Assembly (NCBI GenBank): GCA_025642065.1
Contig: JAODUP010000051.1
Location: forward strand, 696,001-760,000
Length of the DNA: 64,000 nt
DNA from: Paralvinella palmiformis
Lineage: Eukaryota > Annelida > Polychaeta > Terebellida > Alvinellidae
Direction: 5' to 3'
The notes under the pieces: model-generated
Seen by the model: the letters and a program-made list of their open reading frames with translations, nothing else
Told to the model about the DNA's origin: nothing
Databases searched by the model: none
In this document: positions 46,489-58,571 of the stretch, one piece after another
How the letters are laid out: each line of letters starts with the position of its first letter
Numbering within the stretch: position 1 is the first letter of the stretch
Translations under genes and position numbers: made by a program

Positions 46489-46489
<1 letters not shown>

Positions 46490-46499
46490 CAAGTCACCT

Positions 46500-47260
46500 C
46501 AGAATGGGTTTCTTGTATTTGTATCGTTGACTATTCATTGCAGTGAAATAAAGTCATCCTATCGTATTTATTGCTTAGGAGAGATCATTTGTTTCAATTA
46601 CTTAGCAAGGCTAAAGTCCCACACAAATTCATGTATATTTAAAATGATATTTAAATTAAGAAATATATACAATTCATTGAAATGTCTACAAATGGAAACC
46701 TTTATCAATCATGACCTTATCCTTCTTAATGACTATAGTTTGTAAGTTGGAATAGGCAAAACATCAGCTATTTGTAGTTCTTGTCTTATTGGTTGTTTGC
46801 CTACTTCTACAGATATCACTTCATATCTAACAGATAAACGAGACCTGGTGATATTTTAACAGCTCGGCTAATGGCATGCGTTTAGCCAATGCATCAACAC
46901 ATCAGACACCGAGTTAGTTAAATTCACAACACAATTAGTTGCAGGCATGTATGTATGCATCATGGCTTTAACGACACTTGTCCCTCAGACAACGGGAATT
47001 CAATCCCTGGAAAAATAGCAATTCTGTCTAAATAACAAGGAAGATAAATATTGGCTTTTATCAAAGACATTATTTTAATAGCCTCTGTAACCCCCCACAA
47101 CTATGTTATTCCTTCACGTCTATACTTTATTAACGATTTAAGCCAACTTTGCTCAATATTAAATATGTTATTATTTCACAACTTGTTTGTAATATGAATA
47201 CAAATAACCCAAAAACTGAATTTGACGTTTGAGTATCAAAACAGCAATACTGAATTCATT
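46500..47260. other. non-coding, no gene seen
   Basis: Nothing supported. Confidence 0.45.
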
Positions 47261-47263
47261 GCA

Positions 47264-47332
47264 ATAATACATAATAATAATTATAATACTGGCCGAAATG
47301 GTAGTTATTTTACTTGGCCTAGCTACCTCATA
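47264..47332 (-). mobile_element. SINE family B 3' end fragment
   Basis: The reverse strand reads 'gaggtagctaggccaagtaaaataactaccatttcggcc', matching the SINE-B tail at 59946-60070. It is separated from the SINE-B head (47629-47750) by SINE C. Confidence 0.6.
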
Positions 47333-47628
47333 TAATAATAATAATAATAATAATAAAGTGTAAGCGACTGAATAGTGCAGTTTTATTATCCCTGGCTCAG
47401 ACCTGTTCCCACCCAGCATACATCTCCACTCCCAAGGGAGCACACAACGCATGTTGCCATTAAAGCCGCAAAGCGTTACTCAAACACATAGCCATCTCGT
47501 CCTGTCAGTTTCTGATTTTATGGATGAGTAAATCGGGCGCCACATGACAGCACTGTATCTCCCGGAGCCTCGAACCCGCGACCCTTCGGCTACGAGTCGT
47601 ACGCTGTAACTAACTGCGCTATCGATCC
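47333..47628 (-). mobile_element. tRNA-derived SINE, family C
   Basis: The reverse strand starts with a tRNA-like head, GATAGCGCAGTTAGTTACAG (A box region, 47620) and GGTCGCGGGTTCGAG (B box, 47585), then a 200-bp body, and ends in (ATT)n at about 47333-47350. It differs from families A and B. It sits between the two parts of a SINE-B copy. Confidence 0.75.
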
Positions 47629-47750
47629 TGGTTGGTTGAAAAACTCCAATTACTATAGTGCCACGGCCGTGATTCGAACCTCCGACCTCCCGCACAGCAT
47701 GACTATGAGTAAGAAAGTCCCACGCTCTTACCCACTAGGCCATCGAGGCG
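47629..47750 (-). mobile_element. SINE family B, copy 2 (head)
   Basis: The reverse strand reads CGATGGCCTAGTGGGTAAGA (A box), GGTTCGAATCACGG (B box) and 'ggagtttttcaaccaaccagg', then stops at SINE C. It is the best-preserved head of family B in the window. Confidence 0.8.
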
Positions 47751-47782
47751 TATATACACTGTAACTTCCCAACATGACCAAC

Positions 47783-47968
47783 GGGCGCATCCGTGGTCTA
47801 GTTGGTAGCGCGCTCCATCACAGATCATTATCACCCGAGTTCGAATCTCGGCGTGGGTATATCTGAAGGTTGTTTCATCTTTGACTTCGATTCATTACCT
47901 TTGGAGGTCGTTCAGCCCATTTAGCCTGCCATGTGCACAAACGTGGCCGTAAAACATCAAAACATCAA
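47783..47968 (+). mobile_element. SINE family A, copy 4
   Basis: CCGTGGTCTAGTTGGTAGCG (A box), GAGTTCGAATCTCGG (B box), 'cagcccatttagcctgccatgtgcacaaacgtgg' and a CATCAA tail. Flanks AACATGACCA (47771) and AACAATGACCA (about 47973) may be a target duplication with a one-base indel. Confidence 0.88.
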
Positions 47969-47969
47969 C

Positions 47970-48540
47970 CTAACAATGACCAGTTTGACACAAAATAACA
48001 TCTTAAGTTGTATCAGATAACCGAAGAAACCGAATATAATTTATATTCATTGAGATGTAGATTAAATCCACCAGATTACATGAAAAGGATGCCAGGTATT
48101 AATATATTATTTAAAACATTCTATTCACCATATCAAATATTATTAACATAAAACCGAAGAATTACTGTACGTACGGAAATTAGTTACTCCTATTTTAGTT
48201 ATACATACATTAGTTAATCAATAATATAATTCATATCGTTTAGATTTTTCACTTGTTTGGAAGGTATATAATAACAGTCCCACCCCTCAGAGGATCAGAC
48301 CAACACCTCCATCTCTAGTAAGGATCCAGCATCTTTAAATATAATATATCATTTGACGACATAATAACTAGTAGTACTGCGAATTTGTCATTCTTAAATA
48401 ACCATTCATTGTATTTTAATGTGTGTCTTATTAGTTCATTATTTAACAGGAAAATCACAAATATACTTCATTTTATACTAATTGATAAAATAAAGCATTT
48501 TTATGATTTGACTGTTAAATAATAGCTTAGTGAGTACAAT
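47970..48540. other. non-coding, no gene seen
   Basis: Nothing supported. Confidence 0.45.
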
Positions 48541-48544
48541 GTTT

Positions 48545-49297
48545 TGACAATTCTCCTAAGAGGCATACAGTCCTGGAGGTTGCTCTCAAACAATATTTTT
48601 CCAATACTCGCCTCGAGAAACTTAAAGTTTGTCCAAGACACGCTCGGTTGAAAAACATTATTGTTTGGTGAGCTTTATGAACACGTGGTCACTTGCCTTG
48701 ATGCTATGGTTAATCCAAAGGTTAATGAAATTCGTTTGAATTGGGATAGTGACACCAAGACTAAGGCTCATGGTTTGAAAAGTAGTCTGCATAGTTTGAG
48801 TTATTGTTGGCTTCACAGTATTGAAGAATAGTTTGGATTATTTGAAAGGTTTGTTAGAAAGGAGATATATTGACATATTTGGGGCATACACAATGATTGA
48901 CAATATAAAATCAGAGATTCAATGTTTGAGGGATGACACTGGTGTAGAATTCCAGAGATGGTACGACAAATCAAAGTAGCTAGTTTCATATATATATATA
49001 TATATATATAAATAGGTACTGAAGAGGAAATGCCAAGGGTTCAGTGTAATATTTCGAATGTACCTGCTGACACACCTCTTCTTTATTACAAGATATCAAT
49101 TGGCATTCCTTTTATTGATATGTTACTGCAGTTGCAGAATCGTTTCTCTGCAGAAAACTGCCGGCCTGTGAGTGCTTTGCTGAGTCTAAAACCATCTTTA
49201 ATCGTCAAACTAGGGATGCCTCGCCCAGATAACATTGAATCGTGGTATGACGATCTGCCAACTCCGTGGTCATTATATAATGAGGTATCCAGATAGA
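48545..49297 (+). pseudogene. P52rIPK/THAP12-like hAT transposase, C-terminal half
   Basis: Broken frames read HTVLEVALKQYF, RLEKLKVCPRHA, then PKVNEIRLNWDSDTKTKAHG, a YLKGL-like stretch in another frame, RRYIDIFGAYTMIDNIKSEI, then (after an (AT)n tract at 48988-49010) EEEMPRVQCN, ADTPLLYYKISIGIPFIDML and RFSAENCRPVSALLSLKPSL. This is the typical order in the DUF4371/hAT proteins annotated in invertebrates as '52 kDa repressor of the inhibitor of the protein kinase-like'. Stops and the microsatellite make it a pseudogene. It ends where the reverse LINE begins (49300). Confidence 0.75.
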
Positions 49298-49309
49298 TAG
49301 ACATATATT

Positions 49310-50030
49310 TATTTCCATTTCCAATGTATGAGAAAGAGGAGTGGGCCGAGAATTGAACCCTGGGGTACCCCGCAACGAACATATAGCTCGAGTGATACAT
49401 GAGAGTCTATTTCAACATACTAAGTTCTATTGTTCAAATAACTGTCGATCCATTTATTGGCCAAGCGTAGTATACCATAAATATAAAGTTTGTGGAGCAA
49501 TATCTCAGTGCTAATGGTATCAAAGGCCTTACTTAGGTCACAAAATGTTGCGATGGTAAGTTGCGTAGGATTTGAATTGTTAGCATAGGCACAATGATTT
49601 AATAGATGTAGGACTGGATGAATGGTCGAATGTTTAGCTCGGAATCCATATTGACGGCGGTATGATATGTTATTGGTATTGAGGAAGTTAAAGATTTTGT
49701 TGTACATTATTTCTCCAGTATTTTGGAAAACAATGTTAACAAGTTGATTAGTCGATAATTATTGAGTAGACATGGGTCCAAGGCTTTGTGAATAGGGATA
49801 ACTTTTGCACATTTCTAATCAGTTGGGATGTATGTTATGGGGGTCTACAATCAATTTTGTCTATTGTCTTTTTGAGTAATTTAGTAGATATACCATCTGC
49901 ACCATAACTGGTTTTAGGTTTGAGTTTTCCCTTAATATCGAGTATGTCGAACGCAATTACGGGAGTTAGAAACATGGATTTGACATTATGATTAGGTATA
50001 TAGGTGTCGTAAAGACGATTCATATTTGGA
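49310..50030 (-). pseudogene. CR1-like LINE reverse transcriptase, fingers and palm
   Basis: Two frames give KTSYGADGISTKLLKKTIDK (50023-49835), then YNKIFNFLNTNNISYRRQYG, STIHPVLHLLNHC, LTIATFCDLSKAFDTISTEI (motif A) and WIDSYLNNRT, continuing as RCGVPQGSILGPLLFLIHWK. The YADD box is not reached; the element stops at about 49310. The motif order is that of CR1/L2-type RT. Confidence 0.85.
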
Positions 50031-50254
50031 ACATTATGACTGAGATTATGGCCAATTTTGACGAAGAATTAGTTGGAAGGCATCAGCTATTTCAGTTTTA
50101 TTACTCGCAGTAGAATTCTCGATATTGAAAGATTGGGGAAATTTTGATTTGTTATTTCCCTTTCCAATACTCTGCTTGAGCACTTTCCACTTGTTTTGAA
50201 CTTGATTTCTCTCTGTACATTGTTGTGTGGCTTTTTGTTACCGTCAAAAGTAAA

Positions 50255-50900
50255 CAGGATTCAGATCGCAACATTATGTTTGGTTATATACTTTTGTATC
50301 ATATCGCTCAGAACTTTGAATGTATGAATTAGCAACTTGTATAATGATCTGAAACGTACAGGAAGCCATGCAGCTGGAACAAAACTGGTGTTACATGTTC
50401 CCTTTTGTGTGTGCGATTCACCAGACGTGTTCTTCCTGTGGATGATTGTTAGAGAGAGGGGGATATTATATAACAATCCATTGTCATAGTCCAGTCGATA
50501 AATTATAATGGCTTGGACTGAAGTTTTACATGTCTAATCATTTATGTACTTACGAATAAGTCCAATATTTGGTGTTTGGTAATAACAGGACTTGCATATA
50601 TAAAAAATTCATCTGCTTCTCAATTCCTAGAGTAATATCTAATATAAGACCTAGATTTCTTACAGACATGGAACAATTTATATAACTAGATCCTACTTAA
50701 TGCAAATATTCTCAGTTTTCTTCACATGTTGCTTAGATGAGAAAACGATGAATTCGGTATTATCCTTATTCAATTTTAGCATGTTGCTAATCATACAAAT
50801 ATTTATGCCTGCAATGCAAGCTTCAAATGAAGATAAAATATCTCACATTTATGATTTTATCTCATGGTTTTTAGGTCATGTACACTTGCATATCATCTGG
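50255..50900 (-). pseudogene. nested LINE fragment, RT C-terminus
   Basis: The reverse strand reads NIGLIRKYINDWTCKTSVQA, IIIYRLDYDNGLLYNIPLSL, then in another frame HVTPVLFQLH and WLPVRFRSLYKLLIHTFKVL, the thumb end of a LINE RT. It sits upstream of the RT palm of the surrounding LINE, so it must be a separate insertion. Confidence 0.7.
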
Positions 50901-52660
50901 TGATGTTTTATCCGCCACTGAAACACACTAACTGATCCACTGAACTATTGAATAATTGCTGTTATCAGTGGCGGAAGTTGGTCCACACATTATTTCAAAA
51001 GCGAAATGGACAGTGGGTCCAAGTCACATGACTTGTTCGGAGATTTGGTGATTATCTCATTGACCTCAACTTCAGAAGTTGGTCGAAACATTTCGAGCGT
51101 TTTCTCACTAACCATAATATCTATCCATGGAGATATTCCAGGGATTAATTGGAGACTCAGAAATAATCTTATTCCTGATGATTGCTGTTCTTCTCATGAA
51201 GAAATTGCTGAACTTGTCCGCCAGGAGTTCAGCAGAGGAAGATTTACATTTAGGTTACTCCCCATCTTACTATCCTAGATAATTTGAAGAGTTTCTTTTG
51301 ATCATTCCGCATTTCTCAATTTTTCTGGAATATAAGCACTTCTGAAATGGGAATATATTCATTTTCTACCGAGACCATAAAGGATGTTCGGCGCGAGGTT
51401 CTCTCTACTTTACCGATTTTTTCAGATCTAAGTTTATCGGAGTACCAAGGGGTTAACGGTCTTAATGTGATGATATTTAAACAAGAGGGAGCATAGGGGA
51501 TATAAATAAATAATACTTTGAACACCTTTTTATAGGCTTATATCAGTTCATCAACAGATCTATCTAATTTAATTAGGTGTTAAGACGACTCTAAGACCTC
51601 CATACATTCTTTAATGTTGCTGATACGATGTTTTCTGTGTAATCCCTCTTTGTACGCAATCGAGCTTGTCCATATTAATAACGAACTGTACAGCCAGATA
51701 ATCGCCGAAGGATTAACCTTTATTACTACTGAGACAAGGGTCAAATACAGAAGGAGTTGCTACTATGATGGGACTAGATTCTCTAGAGATGACCAAAGCT
51801 AATGTGTTGCCTCATTGGTGAGTTTCATAATTAATAAGCTGAGTCAATCCGTGCAAATCTAATTTACTGCAAAACTTACTAACTTCAACATCAGACTTAA
51901 TATCCATATGGAAATTTAAATCACCAGTTATTATGACATCATATGGGATAATTGCCATGTTATCTAAGCATTTAGACCATTCATCAAAGAATAATGAGTT
52001 TGTGAAGTATTTTGGTTAGCAGGAGGGGGACAATAAATAAAAGAAAATTTAATCGTAATCTTGTAATATTTATGGTACAGTCCATGTTTTAAAAATGGGT
52101 ATACATCTGTTACGATAAATATGATTAAACTCATTACCTGAGGGAACCAACTAATTTAACGTGAGCTGATCAGTATCAGTTCCAAGCCACATTTCAGTAA
52201 GAGCTAATACATCAATGTTTTGCGATACAATATAATCAGCAACAGGTAAGGCTTTATTCCCTAAGGATTGAACTTTCAGATAACATAACCAGAAAGGGAC
52301 CTCAACCTTCTGACATACAAGTTATGAAAATTAATATTCCTTGCTAAATCTTTAGGTTGTTTATGACGTGATAAGCACTTACCTCATGGCTGGCAGCAGT
52401 TAATCTAACACATTTAATATGCTTAATTAACGTCAGCTCGGGTTCCCGATTTGAGTGACGACGCGTACTCCAAGGGGTTGAAACAGTAGCTTTCTCTTCA
52501 CACTTCGAAGCTGGGTGTTTTTCCACCCGTTGTATCAGCAAATGTATTAGCAGCAGCAGTCACGGCTGACTGTCTAGAAAAACCTTCCAACATTATATAG
52601 AAGAATACTAATCTAATGCAAGATAAGTAACGTCAAAACTTAACATCCAGCGAACAGTTA

Positions 52661-52858
52661 GAGGTAGTCGTCGACGTACGATCTATGCAACTTACGACTG
52701 TTAGACTTTACGACCCTCGGTACGATTTCAAGGTGATTATAATATAATTACACAGTGTATTATACGTAAGGTAATAATAACATAGGCCGACTTACGACCC
52801 GATCAACTTACGATCGTTCGTTAGTAACCAATCGAGGTTGTAAGTCGACGACTGCCTG
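52661..52858. mobile_element. TA-flanked MITE (Tc1/mariner type)
   Basis: A 198-bp near-palindrome. The left end GAGGTAGTCGTCGACGTACGA and the right end (reverse strand) CAGGCAGTCGTCGACTTACAA are inverted repeats, and TA flanks both sides (52659-52660 and 52859-52860). Inside are several 'cttacga' words in both directions. It has no coding sequence. A TA duplication with short inverted ends fits the Tc1/mariner superfamily. Confidence 0.78.
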
Positions 52859-53019
52859 TATATATAATAACAAACTTCTAAAGTGCCAATATCCTCGAAA
52901 ATAATCGAGCTCAGCGGGGCACCTAGTACAGGGGTTGGGCAATTTCATAGTCAAGGTACAAAGCAAAATTCACCAACAAATGATCAGATGCAATGGAAAC
53001 TTTGGAAATTAAGGGGGAA

Positions 53020-53335
53020 TAAACAGGTCTGAAAAAGGCGTGTTTTCAAATGGTGACGGAAAAAACTATGCTATTTGATGACTTAACATGTTCAGGGAGT
53101 GAATTCCAAAGAGTAGAGACAACAACGGAGTCCCAGCATGAGTGAAAACCAGATGAACGGAGCTCGCTGGGCTTGGGCGCTAGAGAAAGCAAGGAAAACG
53201 ATGTGAAGGTTCTCCTAAAGAAAGACTTTCATAGTACAGAGTTTTAAAATGATGCGAGATTGAACAGGGAACCAATGAAATTATTTCAGAGTGGGATAGA
53301 ATTGGAAAACCGAGGAGACCATGTGACAACTCTAG
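53020..53335. mobile_element. possible LINE 3' UTR fragment
   Basis: Phrases such as 'gtgttttcaaatggtgac', 'gggagtgaattccaaag' and 'gaaccaatgaaattatttcagagtggg' resemble the conserved 3' regions of animal LINEs (the back-translated 'fwNsLP' stretch). No open frame remains. Confidence 0.4.
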
Positions 53336-53544
53336 CTAGTTAACTGGTCAAAACCCCCTCTGGTTAAACCCCCCTATTTAGAAAATAAACTCGAGTTTCT
53401 TATGACTGTAATGTTATACGAAATAACAAAAAAATCAAATAATTGATACAAAAATATAGTATTGGAATTTATCCATCCTTCCATATGATATAATTTAATT
53501 GCATAGAATTTCACGTACACGTTTTGATGGGGGCTCACCTCTGT

Positions 53545-54165
53545 TGTCTCGCAGTAATAGTGTGGATGCTATTGCCTGATCTTTTTGAAGACTGTCTTTG
53601 GCACGCTAGATGGTTGGGTGAGCATTTCCGACAAGATTGGCAAAGGCATTATTCCAGTCTTTGTGTTATCGAAGTAGTCGATTAGTGATTCGAGTTCGTC
53701 TGGTATATTTTCCCTCAGGTACTGGATTGCGAAAACGACATCACCATTGGCAAAAATGTCAAAGCATCCAACATGCCACAAAAAAAGGTTTACGTTGTCG
53801 TTCTCCCGATACAGATATACAAGTCCCACACTCCGAATCTTCCTCCACGTGTTCTGCGTCAGGTGATAGAAGCAGCTGTGACATTTGGTGTGTGGGCCGA
53901 ACGTTTAACTAACGGAGTAGATGGTGGATAACTCGTAGACGGTGATCACAGTCGATGGATCTGATTGACAACCCAGCTCCTGATGCTTATTCCGGATGGA
54001 TTATAGGAGTTATAGGAGATGTGGAGATGTGGATTAGATCTCATTGGATATAAATCCACAGACACAGCTGATTGACGAATCTCCGAGCGGGGCACGAGTG
54101 ACATACAGTTGATGGAACAGGAGCGGAGCGGAGTTAAATGTTCCATCCATGTACCCGACATCCGA
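53545..54165 (-). pseudogene. MULE (FLYWCH-type) transposase remnant
   Basis: The reverse strand at 54155-54040 reads GYMDGTFNSAPLLFHQLYVT then RAPLGDSS (first catalytic Asp in DGTF). After a deletion comes CHSCFYHLTQNTWRKIRSVG (53905-53830), then VGLVYLYREND and a 'YLRENIPDELESLIDYFDNT' stretch (53829-53569). In MULE transposases the C/W-HLTQ...WRK block follows the catalytic core, so the order is right but a central portion is missing. Stops and frameshifts are present. Confidence 0.82.
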
Positions 54166-54385
54166 ACGAGCCAGACGCGTTAGTCCCTCATCAATCAATC
54201 AGTCAACACAATCATACAGCTGAGCGAGTCCATTATAAATATTGCTAATTACCATCAAGTTCTTTCATTATATTATTTTATTATTTGAGGATTTTTTCAA
54301 GGCTTTTTAACCATTTCACTATTTATCGCAGGGGGTATTGACTAGAGGGTTTTGAGTGGATTCCTCTATAAGTTAATATGATTGA

Positions 54386-54390
<5 letters not shown>

Positions 54391-54435
<45 letters not shown>
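54391..54435. repeat. (AT)n microsatellite
   Basis: About 22 AT units, directly at the 3' end of a SINE-B copy. Confidence 0.95.
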
Positions 54436-54442
<7 letters not shown>

Positions 54443-54443
54443 T

Positions 54444-54670
54444 GAGACGCATAGGTCTCTAATTTACAGCTGCACATAAGGACTAATTCTAAACAAATTT
54501 ACAATTCACAATAGGTGACATATTCGACAGAGAAAATGTTACCAATTGCCTGGGTGGCTGAAAAACCTCTCCCATTGTAGTGTCGCAGCCGAGTTTCGAA
54601 CCAACGAATTGCTGCACAGCTTGGACATGAGTAACGAGTCTCATGCTCTAGCCCATATAACCATAAGCCT
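54444..54670 (-). mobile_element. SINE family B, copy 3, full length
   Basis: The reverse strand starts with a decayed tRNA head (54670-54590, B box GGTTCGAAAC), then 'ggtttttcagccacccaggcaattggtaac', 'gtcgaatatgtcacctattgtgaattgtaaa', and ends 'gagacctatgcgtctc', matching 59790-59935 through the body. It is the only copy with both head and complete body. Confidence 0.8.
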
Positions 54671-54699
54671 TAATTGTAGCCTACCATAATCCATACTTC

Positions 54700-55909
54700 A
54701 ATCTAACCATGAACCCTATCACAGGGAATTTATCCGAATACCATGAAACTTACAGTTTACAGTTAGGTTTGAACGGTACTGACAAGTACTCAGCAGGAAG
54801 TCGCTACTTCACACAGTTATTACACGTAATTTTGACACTGATCCGGTTATCGGAAGTCATATGTAAATGAATAAATCAGTTGTGCTTACAGGTACTCAAA
54901 ATTTCACTTCACACGGAAAATATCTAATAAATTAGGTTTGTTTATCTTGATATATTGCAGTTCGAAAATAAAATAAAGCCTTAACAAATTGTTATATGGT
55001 ACTGGTCACAATGGACGACCATTCAGAGATGTACCTATTTTATCCCAACCAATTTGTCAATTACATTATGAGATTGCGACTGAGAGTGAGACTAGGAGTG
55101 GGGCTAATATCGGAAATAGCTGTTTCACATTCTTATACAGTAGTTTCCAGTATCAGTTGTCGGGAAATGTAATATAATCTTTGTTGTTGAGGCTATGGAT
55201 GGCGTCTCTTGCATTATATTTCTGAACGTCATGATTTTCCCTTATATTATTTCATACACTATGATTGTATCGTCGTTCGCACATGCGCACCAAGCTGTTC
55301 CGCACCTGCGCACTCTAACCAATAAAACATCCACTTCTGAGTTTTCAATCAAGTCGGACGTTTACACATTACAGCTCTGTATCCATCTACGAATAAATAG
55401 TCATACACATAATTACGAACATCAGTCTCACTACTTCTGATGTTCTTTAGACACTGACTACAGGCTTAGTCTATTAACTGGCACACACACACACACACAG
55501 TCTCAACAAGAATAGACCAATCTTCAGCCAGTACAGTAGTTGATATATTGCACTAAAATTTGCTACAGAAAACATGTTTGTGTATTTTCACTGCTATCTG
55601 TGAAACACACAAACTCCAAGGATGAGTCGATGAAAATAGATATGGACATCAGCAGCTACCACCAACTGTCATGTGGTCTTCTTGATTCAACGGATGGGGT
55701 TGTTCGTTCATCACCTGATATCCCATTAATGTTCCCGAAGTTTGCGACATTAGACTCTTCTGTTACGTTGCAGACTTCAATGGAATAGAACTGAATTGGT
55801 AGCGATCGAGGATTTCTAGTAATACTTAGTCGATAAAATATCTGAGATCTTTAATGGTATTCCTAGACAAAGGAAATTTACATAATCTCTCCTCTCTCTC
55901 TCTGCTCTG

Positions 55910-55953
<44 letters not shown>

Positions 55954-57270
55954 TCTATCTCTATATATAGTATTTCCTTACAGCTACCGGTAGGTATATA
56001 TACATGTGATGGCTGGGGTAGTCACTCCTGGTTAGAATACATAATTTAAACTGAAGACTGACAAAATGTTCTAATTGATATTTGGGTACTATATGATATT
56101 GTCTCACCTTGACCCAGTTGCTGATATCACTGACTTATAATTGATACTTGGCATAGAGCATAGAGCAGCCAATAAATTTGGCGACAAAATGTATTGGTTG
56201 CGCTTAAGTAAAGACACATTTTTTAAAACATGGTGTGTAATCAGACATATTTGTTTTAGAAAGATTGAGATACCACCAGATGTTTTATTATGTAATAACT
56301 GTAAATGTACAAAGACAGAACGTAAAATTGCATTATATAAATATTATTGTAAATTAATATATGCATTAGTGTATGCTGGTCAGAATTCACATTAACACAT
56401 GCAAACATCTCAGGGTAAAATCTTGAAGCGCCCAGGTCATAATAAATTTTAAACATGATTAACATGTGAATCATATATTTATTGGAAAGGGCTAGTAGTC
56501 CAAGACCAGGTACATTTTTTGACATGGTATAGGTCAAAAACCAAGTTTGCATTGAAATCGGCTATATACGAAACAATGAGGATATCGGTAGGAAAGAAAC
56601 ACTCGCAAAACGCTACAGTTAAAACATGACAGAAAATTAAGCTGATGTATAACAGTAATTTATCTCTTTATAAATATGCGGAAGACCATATAATATTGAC
56701 TACAATATAGAAATAAAAGTGTCATCTCATTATTCAAGCAATAAATTATGCTGATCAACTGAAACATTGTAAGTTAGTACACTTCTTAATGTACAATTAA
56801 AGATATATAAGATGTTGATTTTTTTCGATTAAATATCCATTTAGGAAATCCAGAAAAGTAAATTCTTAGTAATATTTATACAAGTGGGCCATATTTTGTG
56901 GAAGTTCCCTTTTGTACAAAGATAAACTTCACTCTAATGTGGCCGTAGGTTTTTTTTATAACCAATGTTCAATATTTTCAATATGATTTCACTTCTACCC
57001 AGAAATTGTTAATAAGATGATAATTCAAAGGACAAATGGTCAATTGATGGTTATATTATCAGATTAGAGGAAGATGTATTCAATATTAAATATTGGGGAC
57101 AAATTAGTTCACATAGTAATGTGTAAATAAACAGGCAAATGCAAGCTGGGAATTCCCTTTTCCGAATAAATCACAATTTTGGCATGCACAATAATACATT
57201 TCTAGTTATGTTTATAATAAGTGAATCACTTTACTATGTAATTATAATATTGTACATAATTATACACTTG

Positions 57271-57320
<50 letters not shown>

Positions 57321-58516
57321 AGATTAATTTCGGTTTAATGTATAAACAGATTGTTTTTGGGATTAAATATCCATTTTGGAATATGAAAATAGTATCTTTT
57401 TAGTGAAGCTTATCGTGGAGTATGGCGACCTCGCCCCATAAAAGCTGGACGAGATTGTTATAAAAGTTGGGCGAGATAGCCGAGATTACATTCCCTCTAT
57501 GTTTTGACACATCTTGTAATAGCTCATATATCATGTCACCTTTTCGGTAATATAAAAATATGTACGTTATTAAAGAAAAAAACCCTCTTCTTTAGAAAAT
57601 GTGGCATCACTAGTGGTCGTAGTAGTCTATAGTATCCCCTTAAAACAACCAATTAGTCAACATAATCAGTTGTTTGATGTTACTATCTATTTATTAGTTG
57701 GTCAAATTGACGTTCACTCAACTTTTCAGCGTCCACTCATTTATTCGCCAAGAATATACTCCTGAACAATGACGTTGAAGGCTGGCATTATAGACTGAAC
57801 TGTAAAGGGCGTCCCCAAGTCCAACTGTATAGCTGCTTGTGTCATTGTTGTGCTAGAAAATAATGGCTACATCACCAACCAAATGAGTCTAATATCGGAC
57901 GGAAAATTGAAAAGAATACAAACAAAAATATATCGGGACACGCAGGCCTTGATTTTTAAATATTGGGAGGAATATGAACATGCAGAGAAATGTTGTCAAA
58001 CTTCTGCGAGCATGCTCCCGCTTAGTGTCTCCGATTTGACATTATCATTCAACCTTCACTCTACTGATATGATGATATGATGATAGATTGTCGGAAGTCA
58101 GTACTTGGATATTTTCAATGTCATTCCAATTCGTGAAATTGAAGATAATTCAAAGTAAAAATAGTCAGTCGCTGATAATATTTTTATAAGGTAAAAGGAA
58201 GGCTTAATTCATATGATAAATTGGCGAAAAGTTGTTCACATAATAATTTCTGCAATTTTAGTTCTTATTCATCTATAATCTAAACATTAGGATAATAATT
58301 AACAGGAATAACCAGAAATTGATAAAAATGTCAAAATCAACAAATATATCACCAATAAATGTATAATATCAGAACTAATAACAAACACAAAATAACACTC
58401 ATTATAATAACACGTAAACCAATTAAAAATATAACTAACTAATATACATACTACACCTTATATAGGCCTAAAGTATAATACCTTGCACATTTATACAATT
58501 GTAACATATGTGCATC

Positions 58517-58571
<55 letters not shown>

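Larger units (their letters stand above)
49300..52160 (-). mobile_element. CR1-like LINE, reverse strand, truncated and with a nested LINE piece
   Basis: Reading 52160 to 49300 on the reverse strand: endonuclease pieces (IYCPPPANQN at about 52040, then decayed GDFNFHMD-like sequence at about 51920), a linker ending ITLRPLTPWYSDKLRSEKI (51480-51420), KWKVLKQSIGKGNNK (50190), then the RT fingers and palm (50023-49310). The RT breaks off at its PQG motif at 49310. An unrelated LINE 3' fragment interrupts at about 50255-50900. It lies directly against the hAT remnant. Confidence 0.75.

Noticed and set aside
47783..47860. tRNA gene
   Set aside because: It is the head of SINE family A; the same head-body unit occurs at 13571-13768 with a target duplication.
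53637..53912. + strand open frame of 91 codons
   Set aside because: Antisense to the MULE remnant, whose reverse-strand reading has clear family motifs.
54989..55177. Possible exon (62 codons)
   Set aside because: Composition is slightly protein-like, but no domain was recognised and no partner exon was found.
57850..58080. Possible small gene (76 codons)
   Set aside because: No family resemblance, no clear start context or splice sites, and no support beyond an open frame.
5182..58568. Regularly recurring (AT)n tracts as a possible array or CRISPR-like structure
   Set aside because: They are simple dinucleotide microsatellites at irregular spacing without unique spacers.
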